Assembly (NCBI GenBank): GCA_037200045.1
Contig: JBBCHM010000002.1
Coordinates: 795,241-859,240, forward strand
Length of the DNA stretch: 64,000 nt
Source of the DNA: Rhizomicrobium sp.
GTDB lineage: Bacteria; Pseudomonadota; Alphaproteobacteria; Micropepsales; Micropepsaceae
Direction of reading: 5' to 3'
Part shown: piece by piece, positions 36,639-46,428 of the stretch
Layout: the number at the start of each line of letters is the position of its first letter
How positions within the stretch are numbered: position 1 is the first letter of the stretch
Notes under the pieces: generated by a model
Database searches by the model: none
Told to the model about the DNA's origin: nothing
The model's input: the letters and a program-made list of their open reading frames with translations, nothing else
Translations under genes and position numbers: made by a program

Positions 36639-38036
36639 TTATAGCAGCATCGAGGCCGGTTCTTCGATGAATTGCTTGAAAGCCGCCAGGAAGCGCGCGC
36701 CGGTGGCGCCGTCGATCACCCGGTGGTCGCAGGACATCGTGACGCTCATGACGGTGGCGATCTCGATCTTGTCGCCGGCGACGACCGCGCGCTTCTCGCC
36801 GGCGCCGACCGCCAGAATCGCGGCATGCGGCGGGTTGATGACGGCGGTGAAGTCCTTGATCCCGAACATTCCGAGATTGGAGATCGCGAAGCCGCCGCCT
36901 TCGAACTCGGACGGCTTGAGCTTTTTGGTCCGGGCGCGCTCGGCCAGCGATTTCACCTCGTTGGAGATGACGGCGAGGCCCTTTTCCTCGGCGCGGAAGA
37001 CGATGGGCGTGATGAGGCCGAAATCGAGCGCCACCGCGACGCCGACATCGGCGTGCTTGTGGCGCAGGATCGCGGTGTCGGTCCAACTGGCGTTGACTTC
37101 CGGCACGCGCATCAGGGCCAGCGCGCAGGCCTTCACGATGAAGTCGTTCACCGAAAGCTTGAAGCCGTTCTCTTTTGGAGACGTCTCGTTGAGGCGCGCG
37201 CGCATCGCCATCAGATTGTCGATGCGGGTGTCGATGGTCAGATAGTAGTGCGGGATGAGAGTCTTCGCCGAAGCGAGGCGGCGCGCGATGGTCTTGCGCA
37301 TCGCGTCGTGGGGGATTTCGACGTAGTCGTCCGGCTTGAAATAGGCGCGCGCATCGGGGAGCGGTGCGATGCCGGAGATCGGCTGCGCGGCGGCCGGCGG
37401 TGCGGCGGCGGGAGCTTTCGCGGCGGGGGCCGCGGCCGGCTTGGCGCCGGGCTGCGCCGCTTCGACGTCGGATTTCACGATGCGGCCGCGCGGACCCGAA
37501 CCATGGATCGCGGCGAGGTCCACGCCCTTTTGCCCGGCGATCTTGCGGGCGAGCGGCGAGGCGAACAGGCGGGCACCCTCGTCCGGCTTCGGCACCGGTT
37601 GCGCCGCCGGTACAGGCGCGACGGGCTTCTGTGCGGGTGCGGAGCCCCCCTCACCCCGGCCCTCTCTCCCGACAGGGGCGAGGGAGACTTTCGGCGCGGG
37701 TGGCTTCGCTTCGGCTTTCGGCGCCGCTTCGGTGACGGCGGCCTTGATCGACTGCATCGCGCTCGCGATATCGACCTTGGCATCGGCCTTCTCGCCATCG
37801 CCGAGCAAGGTTGCGATAGGCGCGTTGACCTTCACGCCTTCGGTGCCCTCGGGCACGAGCAGCTTGCCGATGCGGCCTTCATCGACGGCTTCGAATTCCA
37901 TCGTCGCCTTGTCGGTCTCGATCTCGGCCAGGATGTCGCCGGACTTGACGGTGTCGCCTTCCTTGACGAGCCATTTGGCCAACTTTCCTTCTTCCATCGT
38001 GGGAGAAAGGGCGGGCATGAGGATTTGGGTCGCCAC
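36639..38036 (-). CDS. pdhC: Dihydrolipoyllysine-residue acetyltransferase (E2)
   Basis: This 465-aa E2 has a lipoyl domain at 1-80 (lipoyl Lys in [14 protein letters not shown]), a Pro/Ala linker, a peripheral-subunit-binding domain ([20 protein letters not shown]), a second linker and the catalytic acetyltransferase domain ending [27 protein letters not shown] carries the catalytic His. GTG at 38036 shares its first base with the TAG stop of the GFA gene, and GGAGAG lies six bases upstream. The first linker holds an in-frame repeat element. Confidence 0.95.
   Translation of the reverse strand: MATQILMPALSPTMEEGKLAKWLVKEGDTVKSGDILAEIETDKATMEFEAVDEGRIGKLLVPEGTEGVKVNAPIATLLGDGEKADAKVDIASAMQSIKAAVTEAAPKAEAKPPAPKVSLAPVGREGRGEGGSAPAQKPVAPVPAAQPVPKPDEGARLFASPLARKIAGQKGVDLAAIHGSGPRGRIVKSDVEAAQPGAKPAAAPAAKAPAAAPPAAAQPISGIAPLPDARAYFKPDDYVEIPHDAMRKTIARRLASAKTLIPHYYLTIDTRIDNLMAMRARLNETSPKENGFKLSVNDFIVKACALALMRVPEVNASWTDTAILRHKHADVGVAVALDFGLITPIVFRAEEKGLAVISNEVKSLAERARTKKLKPSEFEGGGFAISNLGMFGIKDFTAVINPPHAAILAVGAGEKRAVVAGDKIEIATVMSVTMSCDHRVIDGATGARFLAAFKQFIEEPASMLL
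37646..37686. repeat. Repeat-like sequence in frame within pdhC
   Basis: The segment contains CCCCTCACCCCGGCCCTCTC followed by TCCCGACAGGGGCGAGGGAG, a widespread intergenic palindromic repeat type (compare CCCTCACCCGG and CTCTCCCGC in the 34 kb repeat). Here it is read through as [12 protein letters not shown] in the flexible linker after the lipoyl domain, with no frameshift. Confidence 0.65.
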
Positions 38037-38440
38037 TAGTTGCTCTCCAGCCGCGCGAGTTCGCCGGCGTTCAGTTCCCAATGCGAGCCGTCGAACTCGG
38101 TGGTCATGATGGAGGTGAATTCTTCGGCATCGAGGCAGCGGAAGTTCACGCTGTAGTCGTTGGGATGGCTGCGCGGGACGTAGAACGACTTGATGCCGCA
38201 GACCGAACAGAACAGGTGCCGCGCCGCGCCGGTGTTGAAGGTGTAGGTCGTCAGAAGGCTTTCGCCGCGCGTGAGCCTGAAATCCTTCTTCGCGACGATC
38301 AGGTGCAGATAGCCGGTCTTCGAACACATCGAGCAATTGCAGTCGACGAGTTCAACCTCCGACGGCGTGCGCACCTCGAAGGCGATGCCGCCGCAATGGC
38401 AGCCGCCCTTGTGCCAACTCTTCTTCTGGGCGGTCGCCAT
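38036..38440 (-). CDS. GFA/CENP-V family zinc protein
   Basis: This 134-aa protein has the GFA fold with zinc cysteines in [23 protein letters not shown] and [10 protein letters not shown]. Family members include glutathione-dependent formaldehyde-activating enzyme, but most are of unknown role. It sits between pdhB and pdhC, and its stop overlaps the pdhC start by one base, so it must be transcribed with pdhC. A large hairpin lies upstream. Confidence 0.88.
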   Translation of the reverse strand: MATAQKKSWHKGGCHCGGIAFEVRTPSEVELVDCNCSMCSKTGYLHLIVAKKDFRLTRGESLLTTYTFNTGAARHLFCSVCGIKSFYVPRSHPNDYSVNFRCLDAEEFTSIMTTEFDGSHWELNAGELARLESN

Positions 38441-38466
38441 CAGAACCTGCCCGCACGTGACGAGGA

Positions 38467-38534
38467 TTCACGCGGAGCCGCGGAGCACGCGGAGTTCATT
38501 GTGCTTCTCCGCGCGCTCCGCGGCTCCGCGTGAA
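38467..38534. repeat. Long inverted repeat (28-bp arms)
   Basis: Arms 38467-38494 and 38507-38534 pair at 27 of 28 positions around a 12-base loop. The arm begins TTCACGCGGAGCCGCGGAGC. The right arm is followed by AAATAAA. It lies between pdhB and the GFA gene, both on the minus strand, and could stop or stabilise the pdhAB transcript. Similar CGCGGAG-rich palindromes are dispersed repeats in many bacteria. Confidence 0.85.
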
Positions 38535-38618
38535 AATAAATCTCGGCGCCCGCCGACGCGGGCGCGATGGATAAGCGGGGCAAGCCCGCCCATGACGGAG
38601 GGAAGGCAAGCGCGGCAT

Positions 38619-39995
38619 TCATCGATAGCAAACCGCTTTCGCGGCCGCGATCACGTCCTCGACATGCGGCAAAGCGAGCTTTTCGAGATTGGCGGCGTAG
38701 GGCATCGGCACGTCCTTGCCCGTGATCTTGGTCGGCGGCGCGTCCAGCCAGTCGAACGCTTCCAGCGCCACCGCGCTCGCGATCTCCGAGCCGATGGAGC
38801 AGATCGGCCAGCCCTGCTCCACCGTCACGACGCGGTTGGTCTTCTTGACGGATTCGATCACCGTCGCGGTGTCGAGTGGGCGCAGGGTGCGCAGGTCGAT
38901 CAGTTCCGCATCGATGCCCTCGGCGGCGAGCTTCTCGGCGGCCTCCAGGATCAGGCCGACGCAGATCGAATGTGCCACCAGCGTCACGTCCTTGCCCTGC
39001 TTGATCACGCGGGCCTTGCCGATCGGCAGCACGAAATCGTCGAGCTTGGGCACCGGGAAGGAGCGGCCATAGACGATCTCGTTCTCCAGGAAGATCACCG
39101 GATTGGGATCGCGGATCGCGGCCTTGAGCAGGCCCTTGGCGTCGGCGGCGAAGTAAGGCGCGACGACCTTGATGCCGGGGACGTGGGCGTACCAGGAGGA
39201 ATAATCCTGGCTGTGCTGGGCGCCGACGCGGGCGGCGGGACCGTTCGGGCCTCGGAATACAATAGGGGCGTGCATCTGGCCGCCGGACATGTAGTGCGTC
39301 TTGGCCGAGGAATTGACGATCTGGTCGATCGCCTGCATGGCGAAATTCCAGGTCATGAACTCGACGATGGGACGCAGCCCCGCGAAGGCGGCGCCGACGC
39401 CGAGGCCGGTGAAGCCGTGCTCGGTGATCGGGGTGTCGATGACGCGGCGGGCGCCGAATTCCTCCAGGAGGCCCTGGCTGACCTTGTAGGCGCCCTGATA
39501 TTGCGCGACCTCCTCGCCCATCAGGAAGACGCTGTCGTCGCGGCGCATCTCTTCGGCCATGGCGTCGCGCAGGGCCTCGCGCACCGTCATGGTCACCATC
39601 TCGGTGCCTTCGGGAATTTCGGGATCGGAGAGCGCGGCGGGCGCCTCGACCTTGGGCGCGGCGGGCGTGGCGTTCACCACCTTTTCGGCCTCGCGCTTGG
39701 ACGCGGACGGCGCGGCGGGCGCCGCGGTGGCGGCGGGTGCGGATTTTTCCTCGTTGTCGCCGAGCAGCGTGGCGATGGGCGCATTGACCTTCACGCCTTC
39801 GGTGCCTTCGGGGACGAGGAGTTCGCCGATCTTGCCTTCATCGACGGCCTCGAACTCCATCGTCGCCTTGTCGGTCTCGATCTCGGCCAGGATGTCGCCG
39901 GACTTGACCGTGTCGCCCGCCTTGACGAGCCATTTGGCGAGTTTGCCCTCTTCCATGGTCGGAGAAAGGGCGGGCATCAGGATTTGAACGCTCAT
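38619..39995 (-). CDS. pdhB: Pyruvate dehydrogenase E1 beta subunit with N-terminal lipoyl domain
   Basis: This 458-aa protein begins with a complete lipoyl domain (residues 1-80, [13 protein letters not shown]), then a linker, then the E1 beta transketolase-like domain ([19 protein letters not shown] to the end). A lipoyl domain on E1 beta is a known feature of alphaproteobacterial complexes. The lipoyl domain is almost identical to that of PdhC. The ATG overlaps the pdhA stop (ATGA). Confidence 0.96.
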   Translation of the reverse strand: MSVQILMPALSPTMEEGKLAKWLVKAGDTVKSGDILAEIETDKATMEFEAVDEGKIGELLVPEGTEGVKVNAPIATLLGDNEEKSAPAATAAPAAPSASKREAEKVVNATPAAPKVEAPAALSDPEIPEGTEMVTMTVREALRDAMAEEMRRDDSVFLMGEEVAQYQGAYKVSQGLLEEFGARRVIDTPITEHGFTGLGVGAAFAGLRPIVEFMTWNFAMQAIDQIVNSSAKTHYMSGGQMHAPIVFRGPNGPAARVGAQHSQDYSSWYAHVPGIKVVAPYFAADAKGLLKAAIRDPNPVIFLENEIVYGRSFPVPKLDDFVLPIGKARVIKQGKDVTLVAHSICVGLILEAAEKLAAEGIDAELIDLRTLRPLDTATVIESVKKTNRVVTVEQGWPICSIGSEIASAVALEAFDWLDAPPTKITGKDVPMPYAANLEKLALPHVEDVIAAAKAVCYR

Positions 39996-41002
39996 GCCAG
40001 CACGTCCGTGTAGAGCTCGGACGGATCGGGCTCGGGGCTTTCGGTGGCGTATTCGGCGGCGGTGTTCACGATCCCGCGGATGTCCTTGTCGATCGCCTTC
40101 AGATCGTCCTCGGTGGCGAGCTTGTCGGCGATCAGCCTCTGGCCGAGATGGTCGATCGGATCGCGCTTCTCGCGCACCTCGGTGACTTCCTCGCGGGTAC
40201 GGTATTTGGCGGGATCGGACATCGAATGGCCGCGATAGCGGTAGGTCTTCATCTCCAGGATGATTGGGCCCTTGCCCGAGCGGCACCAGTCGATCGCATC
40301 GGCCGCGGCGGCGTTCACCGCCGTGACGTCCATGCCGTCGACCTGGCGGCCTTCGATGTTGAACGAGGCGCCGCGCTTGAAGAAATGCGTCTCGGCGCTG
40401 GAGCGCTCGACGCTGGTGCCCATGGCGTACTGGTTGTTCTCGATCACATAGACGACGGGCAGCTTCCACAGCTCGGCCATGTTGAAGGATTCGTAGACCT
40501 GGCCCTGGTTGGCGGCGCCGTCGCCGAAATAGGTCACGGTGACCTGGCCGTTGTTGCGGTACTTGTTGGCGAAGGCGAGGCCGGTGCCGAGCGGGACCTG
40601 GGCGCCGACGATGCCGTGGCCGCCGAAGAAATTCTTCTCGGCGGAGAACATGTGCATCGAGCCGCCCTTGCCTTTGGAATAGCCGGTCGAGCGGCCGGTC
40701 AGCTCGGCCATGACGTGCCTGGGGTCCATGCCGCAGGCCAGCATGTGGCCGTGGTCGCGATAGGCGGTGATGACCTGGTCGCCCGTCTTCTGCGCCGCCT
40801 GGACGCCGACCACGACCGCTTCCTGGCCGATATAGAGGTGGCAGAAGCCGCCGATCAGGCCCATGCCGTAGAGCTGGCCGGCCTTCTCCTCGAACCGCCG
40901 GATCAGCAGCATGTCGCGGTAGAACTGCTTCAGGGACGCCGAATTCGAACCCGGACCGGCGTCCGGGACAGCGGTCTCGGCGGCCATTTTGGGCGGATTC
41001 AT
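39992..41002 (-). CDS. pdhA: Pyruvate dehydrogenase E1 alpha subunit
   Basis: This 336-aa subunit is thiamine-diphosphate dependent. The TPP motif runs from [20 protein letters not shown] to VIENN; the phosphorylation-loop region [18 protein letters not shown] and [20 protein letters not shown] are typical. Start at 41002 (MNPPKM) gives normal length; the frame is open further to 41110. It heads pdhAB. Confidence 0.96.
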   Translation of the reverse strand: MNPPKMAAETAVPDAGPGSNSASLKQFYRDMLLIRRFEEKAGQLYGMGLIGGFCHLYIGQEAVVVGVQAAQKTGDQVITAYRDHGHMLACGMDPRHVMAELTGRSTGYSKGKGGSMHMFSAEKNFFGGHGIVGAQVPLGTGLAFANKYRNNGQVTVTYFGDGAANQGQVYESFNMAELWKLPVVYVIENNQYAMGTSVERSSAETHFFKRGASFNIEGRQVDGMDVTAVNAAAADAIDWCRSGKGPIILEMKTYRYRGHSMSDPAKYRTREEVTEVREKRDPIDHLGQRLIADKLATEDDLKAIDKDIRGIVNTAAEYATESPEPDPSELYTDVLA

Positions 41003-41084
41003 GCTGCTCGCGGGGGCATGGCGTTTCCCATGGGTTTTGGCAAGCGCGGCCCCGCATTGCAAGCGGTGACGGTTTGTCAGGCGC

Positions 41085-41402
41085 TTAGTGCGCCGAGCGC
41101 GGGACCGCAACCTGGTTGGGGGCGCCGAACATGAGCTGTCCGCGTGCCAGTTCCTCGACCAGGTCGGGGTCGGCGGCGCCGGGCCGCATCAGGGCGATGC
41201 GATGCTCCAGGCGAAGGCGGTCGCCCCGCGCCCGGGAGAGAAGTTGCTGCTGGACGCCGAGCCGGGCCTGCACGTCGGACAGCGCCAGCATGCCGCGCTC
41301 GCCCCAGACCGCGTAGTAGCCGAAATAGGCGACCACGGCGCAGCTGACCGCCGGCAGGATGGACAGGGTGAAGGCGCGTGTGACGCTGCGCTTGATTCGC
41401 AT
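41085..41402 (-). CDS. ftsB: Septum formation initiator FtsB/DivIC family
   Basis: This 105-aa bitopic protein has one N-terminal membrane helix (SILPAVSCAVVAYFGYYAVW) and a coiled coil (LSDVQARLGVQQQLLSRARG continuing to RLEHRIALM). FtsB links FtsQ and FtsL in the division complex. Its place between eno and pdhA is the conserved alphaproteobacterial location, which supports the call despite the low sequence conservation of this family. Confidence 0.85.
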   Translation of the reverse strand: MRIKRSVTRAFTLSILPAVSCAVVAYFGYYAVWGERGMLALSDVQARLGVQQQLLSRARGDRLRLEHRIALMRPGAADPDLVEELARGQLMFGAPNQVAVPRSAH

Positions 41403-41471
41403 GGGTATGACCGAATCACGGACCGATTCGCCGGGTCAAGGAGTTTTTCGTTAAAGGCGCAATCGCGGGCG

Positions 41472-42335
41472 TTAAGATTCGGTCCGCGGCCCGTCCATCC
41501 CGGTTTCGCGCGGCAGGTCGGCCGGCGACATCGCGTCGATCATCTCGACCAGCCGCGCCTTCATCGCCGCTTCGTGCGCGGCGCGCTCGGCATCATTGGC
41601 GAAGCGCGTCAGCGGGACGCGAAAAATTTCTTCGGCGAGCAGGCGCGGCAGGAGCGCCTTGACGGCGTGGCATCCCTTGGGCGGCTCGATGAAGATGCCG
41701 ATATGGAGCGAGCGGCCCGGCCCGTTCTCGCAATGGTGCCAATAGCCCGCCGGCAGGAACAGAAGATCGCCGGGCGCGAGGGTCTCGTCGAACAGCGGCG
41801 CGCCCGCGGGCGGCGACTGCTCGGGCATGCCGCCGACCGGAAAGTCCACCGGCGGGCCATGGATCCGCCAGCGCTTGCTGCCTGCCACCTGGAGGATGAG
41901 GAGATCCTGCGGATCGTAGTGCAGCGCGAAGGCGCCGCCCGTGCCGGTCGTCGCGATGGCGCCGGCGTAGACTTCCTCCGCGATCCGCCGCGCGATGTCC
42001 GCGCACAGGACGCCGAGCGCCGGCACCTGCAGGTCGAGCCGCGATGCGATCAGGCTGGCGCCGCTGTCCAGCAGCTTGGCGAGATTGGCGGCGTCGACCT
42101 TGCCATCCTTGGCGTAGAAGGCCGGCGCCACCGTGCGCTCCTTCAGCGTCACGCGCAGGCTATCGGGTGCCAAGGCACCGCTTGCGACGAGGTCGAGCAG
42201 CGCGGGCCAGTCAAGCAGACCGTCGAACCGCGCCTTGTCGGTGCCGCGCTGCAAGGACAGCGTGCGCGTGCGCAGGAAATCGCGGAACTCCGTCTCCCCG
42301 AGCGGCGCGAACAGTTCCTGCAGGGAGGACATCAT
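41472..42335 (-). CDS. JmjC/cupin-4 family oxygenase
   Basis: This 287-aa protein matches RoxA-like 2-oxoglutarate/Fe(II) hydroxylases. Iron ligands are H139 and D141 (ALHYDPQD) and a His in the GYWHHCENG region near 200, with LHIGIF following. LAPGDLLFLPAGYWHH is the typical second strand pair. Relatives hydroxylate ribosomal proteins; the target here is unknown. The start is ambiguous: GTG at 42344 or ATG at 42335. Confidence 0.83.
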   Translation of the reverse strand: MMSSLQELFAPLGETEFRDFLRTRTLSLQRGTDKARFDGLLDWPALLDLVASGALAPDSLRVTLKERTVAPAFYAKDGKVDAANLAKLLDSGASLIASRLDLQVPALGVLCADIARRIAEEVYAGAIATTGTGGAFALHYDPQDLLILQVAGSKRWRIHGPPVDFPVGGMPEQSPPAGAPLFDETLAPGDLLFLPAGYWHHCENGPGRSLHIGIFIEPPKGCHAVKALLPRLLAEEIFRVPLTRFANDAERAAHEAAMKARLVEMIDAMSPADLPRETGMDGPRTES

Positions 42336-42398
42336 GGTCGCCACTCGGCCGCCGCCAGGCGCAGCCTAGCACGCGGCAAGGGGCATTTCACGCGGCGG

Positions 42399-43715
<1,317 letters not shown>

Positions 43716-43801
43716 TTAAGGGATGGACCGCGCGCCAGCAAGCGTGCGACGGAGAGCGCCGTCCGGCGCGTTGAAGCGCCGCCCCCCAACGGAGTTCCTC
43801 C

Positions 43802-44215
43802 ATGTCAGTTTCCCGATTTACCACGCTTGCCTTTGCCGCCGCCCTGCTCGGCTCGACCGCCGCCCTCGCCGATCCGTCGGCCACCCCGCCGGCCGGCGGC
43901 GGCATGATGATGAGCGGCCATGGCGGCATGATGCACGGCATGTTCACGCCGGAGGAACGCATGATGCTGTTCGCCGACGGCGCCAAGGCGACGGCCGGCA
44001 TGACCGACGACCAGAAGCACGCCTATCGCCAGCAGCAGCGCGAGCGGTTCATGGCCATGTCCGACGACGACCGCGCCAAGACGAAGGCCGATCTCGACAA
44101 GCGCTGGGCGGCGCTGACGCCGGCCCAGCAGGCCGACATCAAGGCCAAGGTCGACGCCTTCATGGCCGCCCGCATGGGCGGCATGGGCGGCGGAACATCC
44201 GGCCAGGGCCAGTAA
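43802..44215 (+). CDS. Small exported Met/His-rich protein, Spy/CpxP-like
   Basis: This 137-aa protein has a signal peptide (to about ALADP, residue 24) and then a Met/Gly/His-rich stretch (GGGMMMSGHGGMMHGM) that could bind copper or silver. Two segments, FTPEERMML and LTPAQQADIKAKVDAF, echo the LTxxQ motif of Spy/CpxP periplasmic chaperones. A further MGGMGGG tail ends it. It is divergent from eno. A periplasmic metal-stress chaperone is my inference. Confidence 0.6.
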   Translation: MSVSRFTTLAFAAALLGSTAALADPSATPPAGGGMMMSGHGGMMHGMFTPEERMMLFADGAKATAGMTDDQKHAYRQQQRERFMAMSDDDRAKTKADLDKRWAALTPAQQADIKAKVDAFMAARMGGMGGGTSGQGQ

Positions 44216-44252
44216 CGAGGCCGGCGCGAATCCTGTAGGCTCGGCGTCCAGA

Positions 44253-44277
44253 TCTCCCGCGCGTCCCGCGCGGGAGA
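44253..44277. terminator. Perfect 11-bp hairpin
   Basis: TCTCCCGCGCG-TCC-CGCGCGGGAGA, 38 bases after the stop of the Met/His-rich protein and just before the MAPEG gene. There is no U-tract. It may end the upstream transcript or shield the GGGAG in its second arm from ribosomes. Confidence 0.55.
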
Positions 44278-44299
44278 CATGCCTCAGGGGCCAAACGCC

Positions 44300-44722
44300 A
44301 TGCACGTCACTCACGCCGAGCTGCTCAGCGCGGCCGTCACCATCCTGTCGATCCTGTTCCTGGCCTATGCCGGCGTGAACGTGTCGCGGATGCGCAACGC
44401 GTACAACGTCGCCGCGCCCGCCGTCACCGGCCATCCGAAATTCGAATGCGCCTATCGCGTGCAGGTCAACACGCTCGAACAGTTCGTGATGTTCCTGCCG
44501 CTCTTGTGGCTGGCGACCGCCTATTTTCAGCCTTTGCCCTGGCTGCCGGCGGCGTTCGGGCTGGTGTGGGTCATCGGCCGCGTCCTCTACCTGCAGGGCT
44601 ACATGACGGCGCCGGACAAGCGCGAGACGGGCTTCGTGGTCACGGTGGTGGGGACGGTGGGCCTGCTGATCCTGTCGATCTGGGGCATCGTGAACGCGTG
44701 GATCGCGGTAAGCGCGATCTAA
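44300..44722 (+). CDS. MAPEG-family membrane protein
   Basis: This 140-aa protein has four membrane helices and the MAPEG pattern: VSRMRNAYNV, then RVQVNTLEQFVMFLPLLWLA, and the third-helix RVLYLQGYM. The RxxNxxE region binds glutathione in the eukaryotic family. Bacterial members are of unknown role. The ATG at 44300 has AGGGG nine bases upstream; ATG at 44279 is an in-frame alternative. Its stop overlaps that of the convergent kdsA. Confidence 0.87.
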   Translation: MHVTHAELLSAAVTILSILFLAYAGVNVSRMRNAYNVAAPAVTGHPKFECAYRVQVNTLEQFVMFLPLLWLATAYFQPLPWLPAAFGLVWVIGRVLYLQGYMTAPDKRETGFVVTVVGTVGLLILSIWGIVNAWIAVSAI

Positions 44723-45573
44723 TTCACGCGCGGGCGCTTGGCGATGCGGTCGATCTCGACGAGGTCGGCGAGCAGGTCCGGCACGTCCTTCAGCCACAGC
44801 ATGTTCGCGGCGTCGGAGATGCCGCGGCGCGCCGCGTCGTCCGGATCGTTGTGCGTCTCGATGAAGACGGCCGCGACGCCGCAGGCCACGGCGGCGCGCG
44901 CGATATAGGGCGCCATCTCGCGCTCGCCGCCGGATTTGTCGCCCTGCCCGCCCGGCTGCTGCACGGCATGCGTCGCGTCGATCACGACGGGGGCACCGAA
45001 CTTCGCCATCTTGGGCAAGGACGTCATGTCGACGACGAGCGTGTTGTAGCCGAAGCTGACGCCGCGCTCGGTCACCAGCACGTTGTTGTTGCCCCCTTCC
45101 ATCACCTTGGCGATGGCGTTCTTCATGTCCCAGGGCGCGAGGAACTGGCCCTTCTTGACGTTGACCACCTTGCCGGTCGCGGCGGCGGCCAGGATCAGAT
45201 CGGTCTGGCGCGAGAGGAAGGCCGGAATCTGCAGCACGTCCACCACCGGCGCCATGATCGCGCATTGCTCGCGTTCGTGGATGTCGGTCAGCACCGGAAG
45301 GCCGAGCTCGGAGCGCAGGTCGGCGAAGACCTGGAGCGATTTCTCGAGCCCCAGGCCGCGCTTGCCGCTCGTGCTGGTGCGGTTGGCCTTGTCGAAGCTG
45401 GTCTTGTAGATCAGCCCGAGGCCGGCCTTGGCCGCCATCTCCTTCAGCGCATGCGCCATCTCGAAGGCGTGTTCGCGACTCTCGAGCTGGCAGGGACCGG
45501 CAATGAGCGCGAGCTTGCGCGCGTTTCCGACCTCGACATTGCCGACTTTGACGACGGGATTGGGCTGGGCCAT
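44719..45573 (-). CDS. kdsA: 3-deoxy-8-phosphooctulonate synthase
   Basis: This 284-aa enzyme condenses phosphoenolpyruvate with arabinose-5-phosphate to make KDO-8-phosphate for lipopolysaccharide. LIAGPCQLES carries C28, the cysteine that marks the metal-dependent class. YKTSFDKANRTS, LTDIHE and DATHAVQQPGGQGD are the active-site loops. It implies an LPS-bearing outer membrane. It keeps the conserved neighbourhood with eno and pyrG. Confidence 0.96.
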   Translation of the reverse strand: MAQPNPVVKVGNVEVGNARKLALIAGPCQLESREHAFEMAHALKEMAAKAGLGLIYKTSFDKANRTSTSGKRGLGLEKSLQVFADLRSELGLPVLTDIHEREQCAIMAPVVDVLQIPAFLSRQTDLILAAAATGKVVNVKKGQFLAPWDMKNAIAKVMEGGNNNVLVTERGVSFGYNTLVVDMTSLPKMAKFGAPVVIDATHAVQQPGGQGDKSGGEREMAPYIARAAVACGVAAVFIETHNDPDDAARRGISDAANMLWLKDVPDLLADLVEIDRIAKRPRVN

Positions 45574-45623
45574 GCGGCGATCCTATGGACGACGATGCCG
45601 CAGTTTACAAGCTTTCGGCGCGC

Positions 45624-46271
45624 TTACGGAACCGTGTAGCGCAGCGCGCTGACGCCGGCGAGCGGCGCGAGGATGTCGAGGACGTCCCAGAACGTCGTGG
45701 AATCGATGCGCACCACGTCGCCCGGGCCGACCGCCGTGGCGTCGGTCGCGGCGAGGCGGCGCTCCTCGCTGTCGCCCTGATGGCGGACATAGATCACGCT
45801 TTTCACCGCCTTGGGCGTGTAGCCGCCAGCCAGCGCGATCGCGCTCGATGCGGTCATGCCGTTGGCGAAAGGATATTCGCCGGGCTTGAGCACTTCGCCG
45901 ACGATGTAGAACGGGCGGTAGGTCGTGATCTCGACCGCGACCTTGGGATCGTTGAGATAGCCTTGCGACAGCGCCGCGGCGATGCCGCCCTCGACCTCGT
46001 GCGCGGTGAGTCCGCCGGCCTTGATCTGGCCGATCAGCGGCAGGCGGATGACGCCGGTGGCGTCGACCTGGAAATCGCCGCTGAGGTCCGCCTGGTCGTA
46101 GACCGTGACATGGACCTTGTCGCCGCTGCCCAGGCGATAATCCGCGCCGCCATAGGCCGCCGACGCGTCGGCGGCGGCCGGCGCCATGCCCGCCAGCAGG
46201 ACGGCGATGCCGAACGCCAGCGCGCCGAGGGCGCGTCGGGCGCGTCGAAGGAAGTGGACCGCTTGGAACAT
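45624..46271 (-). CDS. Polysaccharide export (Wza-type) periplasmic protein
   Basis: This 215-aa protein has a signal peptide (to about AAADA, residue 36), a Poly_export domain (YRLGSGDKVHVTVYDQADLS to IRLPLIGQIKAGGLT) and one SLBB-like domain (FYIVGEVLKPGEYPFANGMT). No lipobox or C-terminal membrane helix is seen, so it is a short relative of Wza. No Wzc kinase or polymerase is adjacent. A GT2 synthase lies at 7.9 kb. Confidence 0.88.
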   Translation of the reverse strand: MFQAVHFLRRARRALGALAFGIAVLLAGMAPAAADASAAYGGADYRLGSGDKVHVTVYDQADLSGDFQVDATGVIRLPLIGQIKAGGLTAHEVEGGIAAALSQGYLNDPKVAVEITTYRPFYIVGEVLKPGEYPFANGMTASSAIALAGGYTPKAVKSVIYVRHQGDSEERRLAATDATAVGPGDVVRIDSTTFWDVLDILAPLAGVSALRYTVP

Positions 46272-46428
46272 GGCGGCAGTTTACGGGACTGTTCTTTCCG
46301 AAACCCTACGGTTTTAGCGACGCGGTAAACCAGTGGTTAAGGCAAAGCCGCCGGCGGGGCCGAAATTCACACTTTGCCGCCGGCCGATTTCCGGCCCGGC
46401 GGGCACGCGCTTGGCGCCGACGCGGCCT
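46272..46428. other. Spacer between export protein and Pit transporter
   Basis: This 157-bp stretch contains GGGGCCGAAAT and ATTTCCGGCCC, roughly complementary around GCCGCCGG repeats, which may be the end of the transporter transcript. No gene is seen. Confidence 0.35.
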
